Below are positions 43,651 through 52,338 of a DNA stretch of 64,000 nt, piece after piece. The stretch is from positions 14,071-78,070 of the forward strand of contig CAYOPW010000005.1 of assembly GCA_964405975.1 (NCBI GenBank). Reading direction: 5' to 3'. The notes beneath the pieces are model-generated. The model did no database searches. It worked only from the letters and a program-made list of their open reading frames with translations, and had not been told where the DNA came from. Every line of letters begins with the position of its first letter. The first letter of the stretch is position 1. The position numbers and the translations under genes were made by a program. Source of the DNA: Hyphomicrobium_A sp964405975 (GTDB lineage Bacteria; Pseudomonadota; Alphaproteobacteria; Rhizobiales; Hyphomicrobiaceae).

Positions 43651-45345
43651 TTATCGTGCAATATAAGCACTGGGATTTGCGGGAGTTGCAACGCTTCCCC
43701 TCACGGCCGCATCGTCAAAACGCAACCCGTAGTCCTGCGCCATATGCAACAGCGCACGCTCGGCGAGCGCGGTGATTGTGAAAAGCGGATTGACTCCAAG
43801 AGAGCGCGGCATCACAGCGCCGTCGACGACGTAGAGACCCTCGTGCACGGCGGTCGATCCTGCGCCGGCACTTGCATCAAAAACCTGTCCTTTGTGATTG
43901 ACGACGCCATCGTTGCGCTCGCGTCCTAACCCTGCGCCACCCAATGGATGTGCGGTGGCCGGTTGATGACCCATGACAGTCCCGGCAAGCGGGTTTTTGA
44001 CATAGGAGCCGCCCGCTTCGGTGACGATCGCCGATAGAATTGCATCGAGCCGTTCGTAAACGGGCTCGTCCTTTGCAGTGGGCCAAACGAGCGAGAGCCG
44101 GTCATCTTCAAGGACGAAACGGCCGGACGCGCTGTCATGCGAAACCGCGAAGAATGTTTGCAACTTGGAAAAGGGGCCTTCGTAGACACCCTTGATCAGG
44201 CTCTGCAATGCCCCGAGCAGGCGGCCGTTCGGTATGAACAACACGGGCAGAACCGGCGCCAGAGCCGACGGCAGCACGCCTTCTTGCACGCGTAGCTCAT
44301 TGGCAAGCTCGTTCTCGTCGTCAATCTCGATTTGGCCTGAAACGGCTGCGCCAATCTCAACGCCCGCGATCTTTGGCGGATAACCAATGCCCACCGCATC
44401 GACGGGAATCTTTGCGCCATATCCAAAAGCAATGATGTCGCCGTTGGCAGAAAAGCGCTGGCCCAGCCGGTCCGAGAGCGCAAGGCCGTGCTCGCGCGAA
44501 CGCAAAAGAATCTCCGTCGATCCCAGCGTTCCTGCGCCCAGCACAACCATGGCTGCGCTCATCACAATGTTTTTCTGTGCGGAACCGTCGGCGTCCATGC
44601 GCTGAACGTGCACCTGCCAGCTCCCATCATCGGCCTTGGAGACGTGGCGCACGGCTGCGTGTGTGAACAGCTCTGCGCCGTGGCGTGCCGCATCCGGAAG
44701 GTAGGTCAGTGCCACGGAGTTCTTGGCGCCGACGTTGCAGCCCCCGCAGCAGTCGCCGCACCGCGTGCAGGCTGGCTGGGTAATGCCGGCTGAATTGGTA
44801 TTCTCTTCAAAGCTCACCGTAATGCGCGGCGCGATCGGCGCTGAGTTGATCGCTTTGCCCGACGCTTCCAAGGCCTTGAACTTCGTAAGCTCGTGCGCCT
44901 TGGGGTCGCTTTGCGGCCGCAACCAGCGGTCGGCGCGGGCGTAGCCTTCATCGAGAAGGCCGTCCTGGGCAATCTGGCCTGGCCACACCTCGTCGGCAAA
45001 CACGCGCTTGTCCGGTCTCAGCGCAACGCCGGCATTCACAAGCGAGCCTCCGCCAAGTCCGCACCCCACGAGCACGTGCATGTCCGCGCCTAAACGCACG
45101 TCGTAGATTGCCGAGGAAGGTCCGGTCTTCATGTTCTTACCGGTAACCTGCATCTCGTTTTTCAAGTCAGAGAAGCGCGCAGGGAATTGTCCTGTGAGAA
45201 CCTCTCGGCCGCGCTCCAAAACAGCAACGCGCTTTCCCGCACGCGCAAGCCTTGAAGCGGCAACGCCGCCGCCATAGCCGGAGCCGACGACGATGACGTC
45301 GTAACGGTCTTTGGCGCGATCGAGGGAGCGGGCAAGGCCGGCCAT
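43651..45345 (-). CDS. GMC-family oxidoreductase (cholesterol-oxidase-like)
   Basis: The predicted product is 564 residues from the ATG at 45345. The FAD-binding start is 'YDVIVVGSGYGGGVAASRLA' (Gly21, Gly23), then 'VGCGLGGGSLVNAGV' and a C-terminal 'HPLGGAGLG' and 'VVDGAVMPRSLGVNPLFTIT', typical of GMC alcohol or sterol oxidoreductases. A cysteine cluster (Cys193, 196, 199, 200, 203 in 'CTRCGDCCGGCNVGAKN') lies mid-protein, as in the cholesterol-oxidase-like branch. The true substrate is unknown. No obvious partner gene is nearby. Confidence 0.88.
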   Translation of the reverse strand: MAGLARSLDRAKDRYDVIVVGSGYGGGVAASRLARAGKRVAVLERGREVLTGQFPARFSDLKNEMQVTGKNMKTGPSSAIYDVRLGADMHVLVGCGLGGGSLVNAGVALRPDKRVFADEVWPGQIAQDGLLDEGYARADRWLRPQSDPKAHELTKFKALEASGKAINSAPIAPRITVSFEENTNSAGITQPACTRCGDCCGGCNVGAKNSVALTYLPDAARHGAELFTHAAVRHVSKADDGSWQVHVQRMDADGSAQKNIVMSAAMVVLGAGTLGSTEILLRSREHGLALSDRLGQRFSANGDIIAFGYGAKIPVDAVGIGYPPKIAGVEIGAAVSGQIEIDDENELANELRVQEGVLPSALAPVLPVLFIPNGRLLGALQSLIKGVYEGPFSKLQTFFAVSHDSASGRFVLEDDRLSLVWPTAKDEPVYERLDAILSAIVTEAGGSYVKNPLAGTVMGHQPATAHPLGGAGLGRERNDGVVNHKGQVFDASAGAGSTAVHEGLYVVDGAVMPRSLGVNPLFTITALAERALLHMAQDYGLRFDDAAVRGSVATPANPSAYIAR

Positions 45346-45479
45346 GGAGGTTCCTGCTAGCGCGTTGCATTGCGCCTTCGCCAGAGGGCGAGGCGGGCGG
45401 CGGGTGGGCAAAGTGCATCGAGGCGGCTTGCCCCGTCAAATGCACCAATTGCCCCCTTGCGCAAGCAAGTGCGCCCCTC

Positions 45480-45735
45480 TCCATCTTGCGTCATTCCCGC
45501 GTCATGGCGGAGCCATGCTTCGCATGGACGGCGGGAACCCAGGTCACGGAGCCTCAAGAGCAACGTTTGTCATGAGCACACCGTCTTCGACTACGCATCG
45601 ACGAATTTCTGAAAATCGACCGCCCACCTGGGGAAATGTGACTGGATCCCCGCCTGCGCGGGGATGACGTTGTGGTGAGGTGCCCGGCTGTGCCGTTGCA
45701 CGTCCGGGATGACAAGAGGATGGGTGGGTGAGCGG
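45480..45735. repeat. Cluster of dispersed-type palindromic repeats
   Basis: This 401-base interval between two genes contains an 8-pair palindrome with CTGC loop (45646-45665, of the 'CCCCGC...GCGGGG' type). Close to it is a second imperfect copy starting with 'TCATTCCCGC' and containing 'GCCATGC...GCATGG' (about 45491-45545), and a third partial copy with 'GTCCGGGATGAC' (about 45702-45714). They resemble the short intergenic repeats (REP/BIME-like) common in alphaproteobacteria. The rest of the interval is featureless. Confidence 0.6.
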
Positions 45736-45746
45736 GCGCACCTGAC

Positions 45747-46736
45747 CTAGACTCCAAACACAACAGCGCCGCCGGTGAACCCGGCGCCCGCTGCGCACAT
45801 CAGCAGGCGCTCGCCGCGTGCGAGTTTCTTCTGCTGGGCTGAGAGCGAGAGGGAAAGGGGGATCGTCGCAGCCGAGCTGTTGCCGTGGTCAGCAATCGTT
45901 GAGACGAGTTTGCTCTCAGGCACATTGAGCTGATGCGCGACGGCCGCGATGAGGCGCGCATTGGCTTGGTGCGGCACGAAGCGGTCAATGTTGGCGATCT
46001 TGAGTTCGGCGCGGGCAAGCGCTTTGCGCGATGTGCTCACCATCATATCGACAGCCTTCGCGAACACGGCTTTGCCGTCAGACATCACCATCAGCGTCTC
46101 ACCCGCCGTATCGGGCGCGAAGGGGCGGCGGCTTCCGCCAGCCGGGATCTTAATGAGATCGTAGCCGCTGCCGTCGGCGGAAAGTTTTGTGCCGAGGACG
46201 CCCGCGTTCGGCCGGTTCGTGGGCGCGAGCACGGCGGCACCCGCTGCATCGGCAAATAGCGCAGACGTGCCCGCGTCATCGGCATTGATGCGGCGCGAGA
46301 GAATGTTGGCGCCGACAACGAGCACGGCTGCGCGCTGGGTGCGCACGAAAGCGTCGGCCAGCGTCAGCGCGTAGAGGAAACCGGCGCACGCGCCTGCCAT
46401 GTCGATGCCGCCGGAGTTCATGAGTCCAAGTCGATGAGCGAGCAATGGAGCGGACGGTGGCAGGAGATGGTCGGGCGTGCTGGTGGCGAGCAACGTCAGG
46501 GCGACGCTTGAGCGGTCGATGCCGGCCATTTCCAGGGCCATGTCGCCAGCCTTTGCCGCGATGTCGGTAAGGGCTTCGTTGCGTGCCGCATACCGGCGTT
46601 CCCTGATGCCGGTGCGGCGTTCAATCCAGCCAGACTCCAGTCCCAGACGTTGCTCAATCTCGCCGTTTCCAACGCGCCGCTCCGGCGCGTAGTGTCCAAG
46701 ACCGATAATTTCGCAGCTCATCGGACGGTCGCTCAC
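45747..46736 (-). CDS. bioZ: BioZ-type 3-oxoacyl-ACP synthase III for pimeloyl precursor
   Basis: The 329-residue protein is FabH-like, with the Cys-His-Asn triad complete: Cys117 in 'DMAGACAGFLY', His256 in 'VPHQANAR' and Asn286 in 'DHGNSSAAT'. Its place as the last gene of a bioBFDA operon, starting with a GTG that overlaps the bioA stop (GTGA), marks it as BioZ. BioZ is known in Agrobacterium, Brucella and Mesorhizobium to condense glutaryl-CoA with malonyl-ACP en route to pimeloyl-ACP. The gene name rests on context; sequence alone would say FabH. Confidence 0.9.
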   Translation of the reverse strand: MSDRPMSCEIIGLGHYAPERRVGNGEIEQRLGLESGWIERRTGIRERRYAARNEALTDIAAKAGDMALEMAGIDRSSVALTLLATSTPDHLLPPSAPLLAHRLGLMNSGGIDMAGACAGFLYALTLADAFVRTQRAAVLVVGANILSRRINADDAGTSALFADAAGAAVLAPTNRPNAGVLGTKLSADGSGYDLIKIPAGGSRRPFAPDTAGETLMVMSDGKAVFAKAVDMMVSTSRKALARAELKIANIDRFVPHQANARLIAAVAHQLNVPESKLVSTIADHGNSSAATIPLSLSLSAQQKKLARGERLLMCAAGAGFTGGAVVFGV

Positions 46737-48013
46737 GGCGCAGCCCAGCGATCAAGGGAGTCGGCGGCAGCGCTGATGACGTCATAGACCTGGTCCAACT
46801 CCGCCTCCGTGATGCAGTAGGGCGGCATGACGTAGATCGTATTGCCAAGCGGGCGCAGCAAAACATTTCGCTCTAAGAAGAAGGTGTAGAGCTTTGGGCC
46901 GACGGCGGCCAGATAGCCAGCATCAGGTGCTTTCAGATCAAATGCAGTGATGGTGCCGAGCTGGCGAACGTTCTTAAAGCGCGTATCGGCGCGCAAGGCT
47001 GCCCGGTGTTGGGTCTGGCGCTGCGTGAGGTTGACGATGCGTTCTGCAACGGGCTCCCTCTTCCATACGTCAAGGTTCGCCGCTGCGGCCGCGCAGGCGA
47101 TGGGGTTCGCCGTATACGAGCTGGAATGAAAGAAGGTCTTGGTGCGATCGGTTGAGTGATGCGCGTCGAAAATCTTTTGCCGGCACAGCGTGACGGCAAG
47201 CGGCACTGATCCGCCCGTCAGTCCTTTGGCGAGGCACATAATATCGGGCTCTATGCTTGCCCGCTCGCAGGCAAACAGCGTGCCTGTCCGGCCCCAGCCC
47301 GTCATGACTTCGTCGGCGATGAAAAGCACGCCATAGGCTTCGCATACGCGCTTCATCTCGGTCAGAACGTGCATTGGATACGTGAGCATGCCCCCTGCGC
47401 CGAGTATGAGCGGTTCAACGATGAGCGCGGCGACCGAGCCCTCTGCGCATACGGCGTCGAGGACGTCGATGGTGTCTTGCGTATGTCCTGCGGAAGGAAA
47501 AGGGAGCCGCCCGACCTCGAACAACAATGGTGCATAGGGGGCGTTGAATAGACTGCGCGCGCTTGCCGACATGCCGCCAATTGTATCGCCATGATAGGCG
47601 TGCTCCAGCGCCAAGATGCGATGACGCGGCTCGCCGATGTTGCGCCAGTAACCGAGCGCCATCTTGAGCGCCACCTCCACCGACGTGGAGCCGCTGTCGG
47701 AGAAAAAGACGTGAGAAAGGCCCCGCGGCGCAAGATCGATGAGGTCGCGGGCGAGGCGTTCCGCGGGCTCATGCGTGAAGCCTGCAAAGATTACTTGATC
47801 AAGGCGCGCGGTCTGCTCCTTTATCGCGGCGACGATGGGCGGATAGCGGTGGCCGTGCGTCACCACCCACCAGGACGAAATCGCGTCGAGGATGCGATTG
47901 CCGCCCGGCGTTTCGAGCCATGCGCCTTCACCGCGCGCAATCTCTATCATTTCCGGCTGGAGCGCGTGTTGCGTGAAGGGATGCCAGATAGGCGACGAAT
48001 CGCGCTCGGTCAT
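46733..48013 (-). CDS. bioA: Adenosylmethionine-8-amino-7-oxononanoate aminotransferase
   Basis: BioA transfers an amino group from SAM to KAPA, giving DAPA. The 426-residue PLP enzyme starts with 'IWHPFTQHALQPEMIEIARG', has 'DAISSWWVVTHGHRYP' and the PLP lysine in 'CLAKGLTGGSVPLA', and 'FHSSSYTANPIACAAA' later. It overlaps both neighbours by 4 bases, showing tight translational coupling within the operon. Confidence 0.97.
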   Translation of the reverse strand: MTERDSSPIWHPFTQHALQPEMIEIARGEGAWLETPGGNRILDAISSWWVVTHGHRYPPIVAAIKEQTARLDQVIFAGFTHEPAERLARDLIDLAPRGLSHVFFSDSGSTSVEVALKMALGYWRNIGEPRHRILALEHAYHGDTIGGMSASARSLFNAPYAPLLFEVGRLPFPSAGHTQDTIDVLDAVCAEGSVAALIVEPLILGAGGMLTYPMHVLTEMKRVCEAYGVLFIADEVMTGWGRTGTLFACERASIEPDIMCLAKGLTGGSVPLAVTLCRQKIFDAHHSTDRTKTFFHSSSYTANPIACAAAAANLDVWKREPVAERIVNLTQRQTQHRAALRADTRFKNVRQLGTITAFDLKAPDAGYLAAVGPKLYTFFLERNVLLRPLGNTIYVMPPYCITEAELDQVYDVISAAADSLDRWAAP

Positions 48014-48651
48014 GATGGCATCTCCACGACAAAATCGGCGCGGCGGAAGTGGTTGCCGAAGGCCGCGTGCAAAGTTGCGGCGTTAAGTGGATCGAGATGG
48101 GGGAGCCGGCCGAGGCAAGGTGCCTGACCCATTTCAACGATGGCGCGCTCAGATTCTGCGTTCTCCTCCCCGACAAATACAATCCCAAGGAAGGGAACAG
48201 AGCGGCGTCTCAATGCCTCGATCGATAGCAAACTGTGATTGATAGTGCCGAGCTTTGTCGACGCGCACAAGATTACAGGCGCCCCCCAAAAGGCGAATAA
48301 GTCGATCTGCAAAACGTGGCGCGTCAGAGGCACCATGACCCCGCCAGCTCCTTCGATTATGAGGGGCAGATGCGTATCCGGCAGAACAAGTCCATCGACA
48401 TCGATCTCGATCCCATCGCGCTTAGCGGCCACGTGTGGCGAAGCCGGTATCGGGAGTTTGTATGTTTCGGGCAGGATGCGATCGTGGGACAGTCCAGACA
48501 AGCGCTGTATTGCTTCTGAATCTGTCTCGCCGGTTAAGCCTGCTTGAACCGGCTTCCAATAGACGCCGTCGAGGGCATGTACGAGTGCGGCAGCAAAGAC
48601 CGTTTTGCCAATGCCGGTGCCGGTACCGGTGACGACGAAGCGCGGCGTCAT
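48010..48651 (-). CDS. bioD: Dethiobiotin synthetase
   Basis: BioD closes the ureido ring of dethiobiotin using CO2 and ATP. The P-loop 'VTGTGTGIGKTVFAAALVHAL' is at the N-terminus (about residues 6-26), 'YWKPVQAG' provides the substrate lysine, and 'IIEGAGGVMVPL' is the conserved middle. The length of 213 residues is normal. Start and stop overlap bioF and bioA by 4 bases each. Confidence 0.96.
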   Translation of the reverse strand: MTPRFVVTGTGTGIGKTVFAAALVHALDGVYWKPVQAGLTGETDSEAIQRLSGLSHDRILPETYKLPIPASPHVAAKRDGIEIDVDGLVLPDTHLPLIIEGAGGVMVPLTRHVLQIDLFAFWGAPVILCASTKLGTINHSLLSIEALRRRSVPFLGIVFVGEENAESERAIVEMGQAPCLGRLPHLDPLNAATLHAAFGNHFRRADFVVEMPS

Positions 48652-49781
48652 GGTGCCAGCCTCGCTTGTTCTTCAGCCAAGGCTGCCGCCATGGCCGCTA
48701 CGCGCTCCTCGGTAACGTTTAGCGTCACCGAGACACGTAATCGTGCGGTGCCTTCTGGCACAGTGGGCGGGCGTATGGCGCGAATATCAAAACCACGCGC
48801 TTGCATGGCCGAAGCGAGACGGCTTGCGCGTTCGTTTGCGCCAACAATGACGGGCTGGATTTGCGAGCCGGACGGGGCGAGACCGCACTGCGCAGAAAGT
48901 TGCTCAGCTGCAAATACTACGAGCTTTTGTAAACGCTCACGCCGGCTGCTATCGAATCGGCAGATCATGAGGGACGCGCGTACCAGCGCCGTCATTAGTG
49001 GTGACGGCGCGGTTGCGTAGATAAAGGGTCGGCAACGATTGACGAGATAGTCACATAGCACCTGCGGTCCCAAAACCAGCGCACCCATCACACCGAGAGC
49101 CTTTCCGCAGGTGTGGAGTGCAATCACGTCGGCGCGGCCCTCCAGCCCTGCGCTGAGTCCGCGCCCTTCCGGTCCGAGAACCCCGGTCGCATGCGCTTCG
49201 TCGATAACGAGGATACCGCTGTGCCGCTCGGCTATCTCGATCAACTCGCCGAGCGGAGCACGGTCGCCATCCATGCTGTAAAGGCTCTCAACCGCTATCC
49301 AAGGCGTGCCTGTACCGCCAGCCGCTCGCCAATCCTTGATGGCGTCCTCAAAAGAGGCCGCATCGTTGTGGTGCGCCTCGGCACGCTCCGCCTTACTGGA
49401 GCGCATACCGTCATGGACGCTCGCGTGAATCAGTGCATCGTGAACGATTAGATCTCCCCTCTGGGGTAACGTTGAGAAGAGCGCAAAATTGGCAATAAAA
49501 CCGCTGCCGAAGAACAGCGCACTTTCGGCTTGAAAAAAGGCCGCGGCTTCTGTTTCGAGCGCTTCATGCTCACGGTCGTTGCCGCGCAACAGTCGCGAAC
49601 CGCCGGCACCGACACTCACGCCGCGTTCAAGTGCAGCGCGTGCCGCGTCAATCAGCTCTGGAGCTGACGCAAGCCCCAAATAATCGTTCGAGGCGAAGTC
49701 TGCCCCCGCCCGCGGCTGCAACGCGCGATGACGGCCGCGTCGTGCCAGCGCCTGGAGCGCACGTTCATGTGTCTTGTGCAT
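48648..49781 (-). CDS. bioF: 8-amino-7-oxononanoate synthase
   Basis: BioF condenses pimeloyl-ACP (or -CoA) with alanine to KAPA. The 377-residue PLP enzyme has 'DFASNDYLGLAS', 'SVGAGGSRLLRGN', 'DALIHASVHDGMR', 'VIDEAHATGVLGPEGRG' and the PLP lysine in 'HTCGKALGVMGAL'. Its start overlaps the bioB end by 17 bases. Confidence 0.96.
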   Translation of the reverse strand: MHKTHERALQALARRGRHRALQPRAGADFASNDYLGLASAPELIDAARAALERGVSVGAGGSRLLRGNDREHEALETEAAAFFQAESALFFGSGFIANFALFSTLPQRGDLIVHDALIHASVHDGMRSSKAERAEAHHNDAASFEDAIKDWRAAGGTGTPWIAVESLYSMDGDRAPLGELIEIAERHSGILVIDEAHATGVLGPEGRGLSAGLEGRADVIALHTCGKALGVMGALVLGPQVLCDYLVNRCRPFIYATAPSPLMTALVRASLMICRFDSSRRERLQKLVVFAAEQLSAQCGLAPSGSQIQPVIVGANERASRLASAMQARGFDIRAIRPPTVPEGTARLRVSVTLNVTEERVAAMAAALAEEQARLAP

Positions 49782-50799
49782 TGGCCCGCGCGCCTGAGCG
49801 CGGTTTCGTTTCGAGTGGCTTTAGGCCGAGTTTTGCGAAGAGCACTGCGTCAGAGTCTTCGCTGGGGTTATCAGCCGTCAGTAGCGTCTCGCCGGCAAAT
49901 ATTGAATTGGCGCCAGCAAAGAAGCACAGGGCCTGAGTCTCGTCGCTCATTTCCGTGCGGCCAGCCGACAGGCGCACGTAGGACTTCGGCATCATGATGC
50001 GGGCCAATGCGATCGTGCGCACAAACGAGATGGGATCGACCGTTTTTGTGTCCTGGAGCGGCGTCCCCGAGATGGCAATCAGCATATTGATGGGCACGCT
50101 CTCAGGATGCTGGGGCAGGTTGGCCAACGTCACCAGCATGTCGACGCGGTCCTCCGGAGCCTCGCCCATGCCGATAATGCCGCCTGTGCAGACTTTGATG
50201 CCCGCCTCGCGTACACGGTCCAGCGTGTCGAGCCTATCGGCGAAGGTCCGCGTCGTAATGATCTCGCTATAGTAGCGCTCGGACGTATCGATATTGTGGT
50301 TGTAGTAGTCGAGCCCGGCGGCTTTGAGTTTTCCAACATCGTCATCAGACAGTAAGCCAAGCGTCATGCAGGTTTCCAGGCCGAGCGCCTTTACGCCTTT
50401 GACCATGGCGCATAATGCGTCCATGTCGCGGCCTTTAGGCGAGCGCCAGGCTGCGCCCATGCAATACCTGGTGGAGCCTGCCGCGCGCGCCTTGCGCGCT
50501 TCACTCAAGACCTGCTCGACCTCCATGAGCTTTGAGGCGGCAAGGCCGGTAGCATGATGCGCGGATTGACTGCAATAGCCGCAGTCCTCAGGGCATCCTC
50601 CGGTCTTAATGCTCAGGAGCTGGCTCTTCTGGATTGTATTGGGCTCGAAGTGACGGCGGTGCACTGAATGAGCCAAAAACAAAAGATCGTTGAAGGGGGC
50701 GTCATAGAGAGCCGCGGCCTCCGCGCGCGTCCAGTCGTGGCGCAAACTGTCATCGGCTTCAGCGCCTGAAGAACGGGCTTCGGCCGTTCGCAAGTCCAT
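49765..50799 (-). CDS. bioB: Biotin synthase
   Basis: BioB is the radical-SAM enzyme that inserts sulfur into dethiobiotin. The cluster motif CxxxCxxC is in 'GGCPEDCGYCSQSAHH', and the second-cluster ligands lie in 'TRYCMGAAWR', 'LETCMTLG', 'YYNHNIDTSERYY' and 'RLSAGR'. The ATG at 50799 ('MDLRTAEARSS') gives 344 residues. It is the first gene of bioB-F-D-A-Z. I looked for the BioR operator (TTATMKATAA) upstream and did not find it. Confidence 0.97.
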   Translation of the reverse strand: MDLRTAEARSSGAEADDSLRHDWTRAEAAALYDAPFNDLLFLAHSVHRRHFEPNTIQKSQLLSIKTGGCPEDCGYCSQSAHHATGLAASKLMEVEQVLSEARKARAAGSTRYCMGAAWRSPKGRDMDALCAMVKGVKALGLETCMTLGLLSDDDVGKLKAAGLDYYNHNIDTSERYYSEIITTRTFADRLDTLDRVREAGIKVCTGGIIGMGEAPEDRVDMLVTLANLPQHPESVPINMLIAISGTPLQDTKTVDPISFVRTIALARIMMPKSYVRLSAGRTEMSDETQALCFFAGANSIFAGETLLTADNPSEDSDAVLFAKLGLKPLETKPRSGARANAQDT

Positions 50800-51605
50800 T
50801 GTTGTTCTTTCTCCGGTGACGGGCTGAGATGCAAGGGCGATCCACGAGCCAGATGTTTGCACCGGCAAGGGGCAGCCTCGCAAGGTCTATCATCCTAGGC
50901 ATGGAGCCGGCGCGTATTGTGGTTATCCCAGTCGCGGCTAGCAAAAGCAGTGAGGCCACGCCGTCGCCAGGTGAGCGGCTTAAAACAGTGCCGGCACGAA
51001 TGCTAAAGGGCTGCTTCACCCGAAGGCAACTTGGCAGCGCTGCCCTCAAGAGGGAAAAACTGATTTCACTCACGGCTGATAATCAATGCGCTGGGCATAA
51101 GATCCGACGTCGGATGATGCGGGACTCTGTTCCGATAACCTCTATAAAAAGCAAGAAAATAGCGATCTCGGCTAATATGGTCTGTATACGGACGTAGTTC
51201 AGAAAGCGCGCCCTTGGCTCTGTTTCGGGTGGATGAGCCCCAGCAAACAACCTTCTTGACGCGGACGGTTTGTGTGCCAGATGGTTCACAGCGCGGCTGA
51301 ATTTCAGCGGCCTTCATTTGATGAAGCCGGTCGAACACACGCTCGTGCTTGCATGTCGCAGTTTGCAGTTAAAGGGATAAAATAATGGTGGATAAGGGCG
51401 GCTAGCTCCAAGCATTCCGTGCTACTGTCACGTTCAATGTTCTTGTGCTCTTCTTTGATATATCAAGTTGGCGACAGGAATGACCTATAATAACTTGCCA
51501 ACTATATAGTTTATATCTTGTGGGCGTCTGCGGGGTTACGTGTCGTCCAGCTTCTGAGTGATTTTTGTCCAGGCAGAATATGCCTCAACGCTTGAGGGCC
51601 TCAAG
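50800..51605. other. Intergenic region between bioB and the GntR gene
   Basis: This interval of about 800 bases separates the divergent bioB operon and gntR gene. Reading frames in it have no family-like sequence. It holds a perfect GGCAGCGCTGCC palindrome (near 51032-51043) and a small hairpin with CACCC loop just before it, on the bioB leader side. The right half (51350-51530) is A/T-richer. No riboswitch or tRNA was recognised. Confidence 0.5.
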
Positions 51606-52328
51606 ATGACAGCGGTAGGACGTTTTTCGACTCGCCCCCTCTACTTGCAAGTAAAGGACATGTTGGTTCAGAGAATTGTTGGCGGGACTTGGAAGCCAGC
51701 CGCTGCAATTCCGAATGAGATTGAACTTTCGCGCGAGCTCGGAATCAGTGTCGGGACCGTGCGCAAAGCCCTCGACGAGATGGAAGGCGAGCGGCTTATT
51801 TCGCGTCGGCAGGGCCGCGGGACCTTTGTCATCGACCAAACCTCCGACGAATGCGCCATTCGCTTCAGTAATATTCGTAACTCGGAAGGCGTGCGCATCA
51901 GCGGCGATATTCAGCGGTGTGAGCTCGTCTCGGCAGCCTCGAATGAGGATGAAGCGCGGATGTTACAACTGCGTACCGGCGAGCCAGTTTTCCGCATCAA
52001 CCGCGTCCGCACCAACAATGGCACGCCCTTTATGGTCGAGGAGTCGACGATTCCGCAGTCAAGGTTTGCCGGTCTGACGCAGGAAGCGGCAATTTCCCCC
52101 AGCATTGTGGTGCTTGCCCACAAATATGGAGTCTTGCTCACGCGTGCCGAAGAGAAAGTTTCGGTGACGATGGCTTCGGCTGATGTCGCTGAAGATTTGA
52201 AGGTCGCGGAGGGCACGCCTCTGCTGAAGCTAGATTGCGTCGTTTTCGCAATCGACGGGCGCCCGATCGAGTGGCGTGTCGGGCGATGCTATCTGCGCGA
52301 TAACTACTACTTGGCTGAGGTTAGCTAA
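51606..52328 (+). CDS. GntR-family transcriptional regulator with UTRA domain
   Basis: The predicted product is 240 residues from the ATG at 51606, preceded by GAGGG. The winged helix-turn-helix at about 8-75 ('ELSRELGISVGTVRKALDEME', 'GRGTFV') is followed by a UTRA ligand-binding domain ending 'IDGRPIEWRVGRCYLRDNYYLAEV', the HutC subfamily. The effector and target are unknown; it is divergent from the biotin operon across 800 bases and convergent with the nitrilase gene. It does not look like BioR. Confidence 0.9.
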   Translation: MTAVGRFSTRPLYLQVKDMLVQRIVGGTWKPAAAIPNEIELSRELGISVGTVRKALDEMEGERLISRRQGRGTFVIDQTSDECAIRFSNIRNSEGVRISGDIQRCELVSAASNEDEARMLQLRTGEPVFRINRVRTNNGTPFMVEESTIPQSRFAGLTQEAAISPSIVVLAHKYGVLLTRAEEKVSVTMASADVAEDLKVAEGTPLLKLDCVVFAIDGRPIEWRVGRCYLRDNYYLAEVS

Positions 52329-52338
52329 GCTCGCAGCC

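Noticed and set aside
50800..50960. BioR operator upstream of bioB
   Set aside because: No TTATMKATAA-like palindrome is present; the nearest A/T-rich word (CTATCAT) lacks symmetry.
50829..51197. A 122-codon plus-strand frame upstream of bioB
   Set aside because: It overlaps the bioB leader on the opposite strand, has no good ribosome site and reads as low-information sequence.
51606..52328. The GntR-family gene as BioR
   Set aside because: It has a UTRA ligand domain of the HutC subfamily, and no BioR site lies near bioB.
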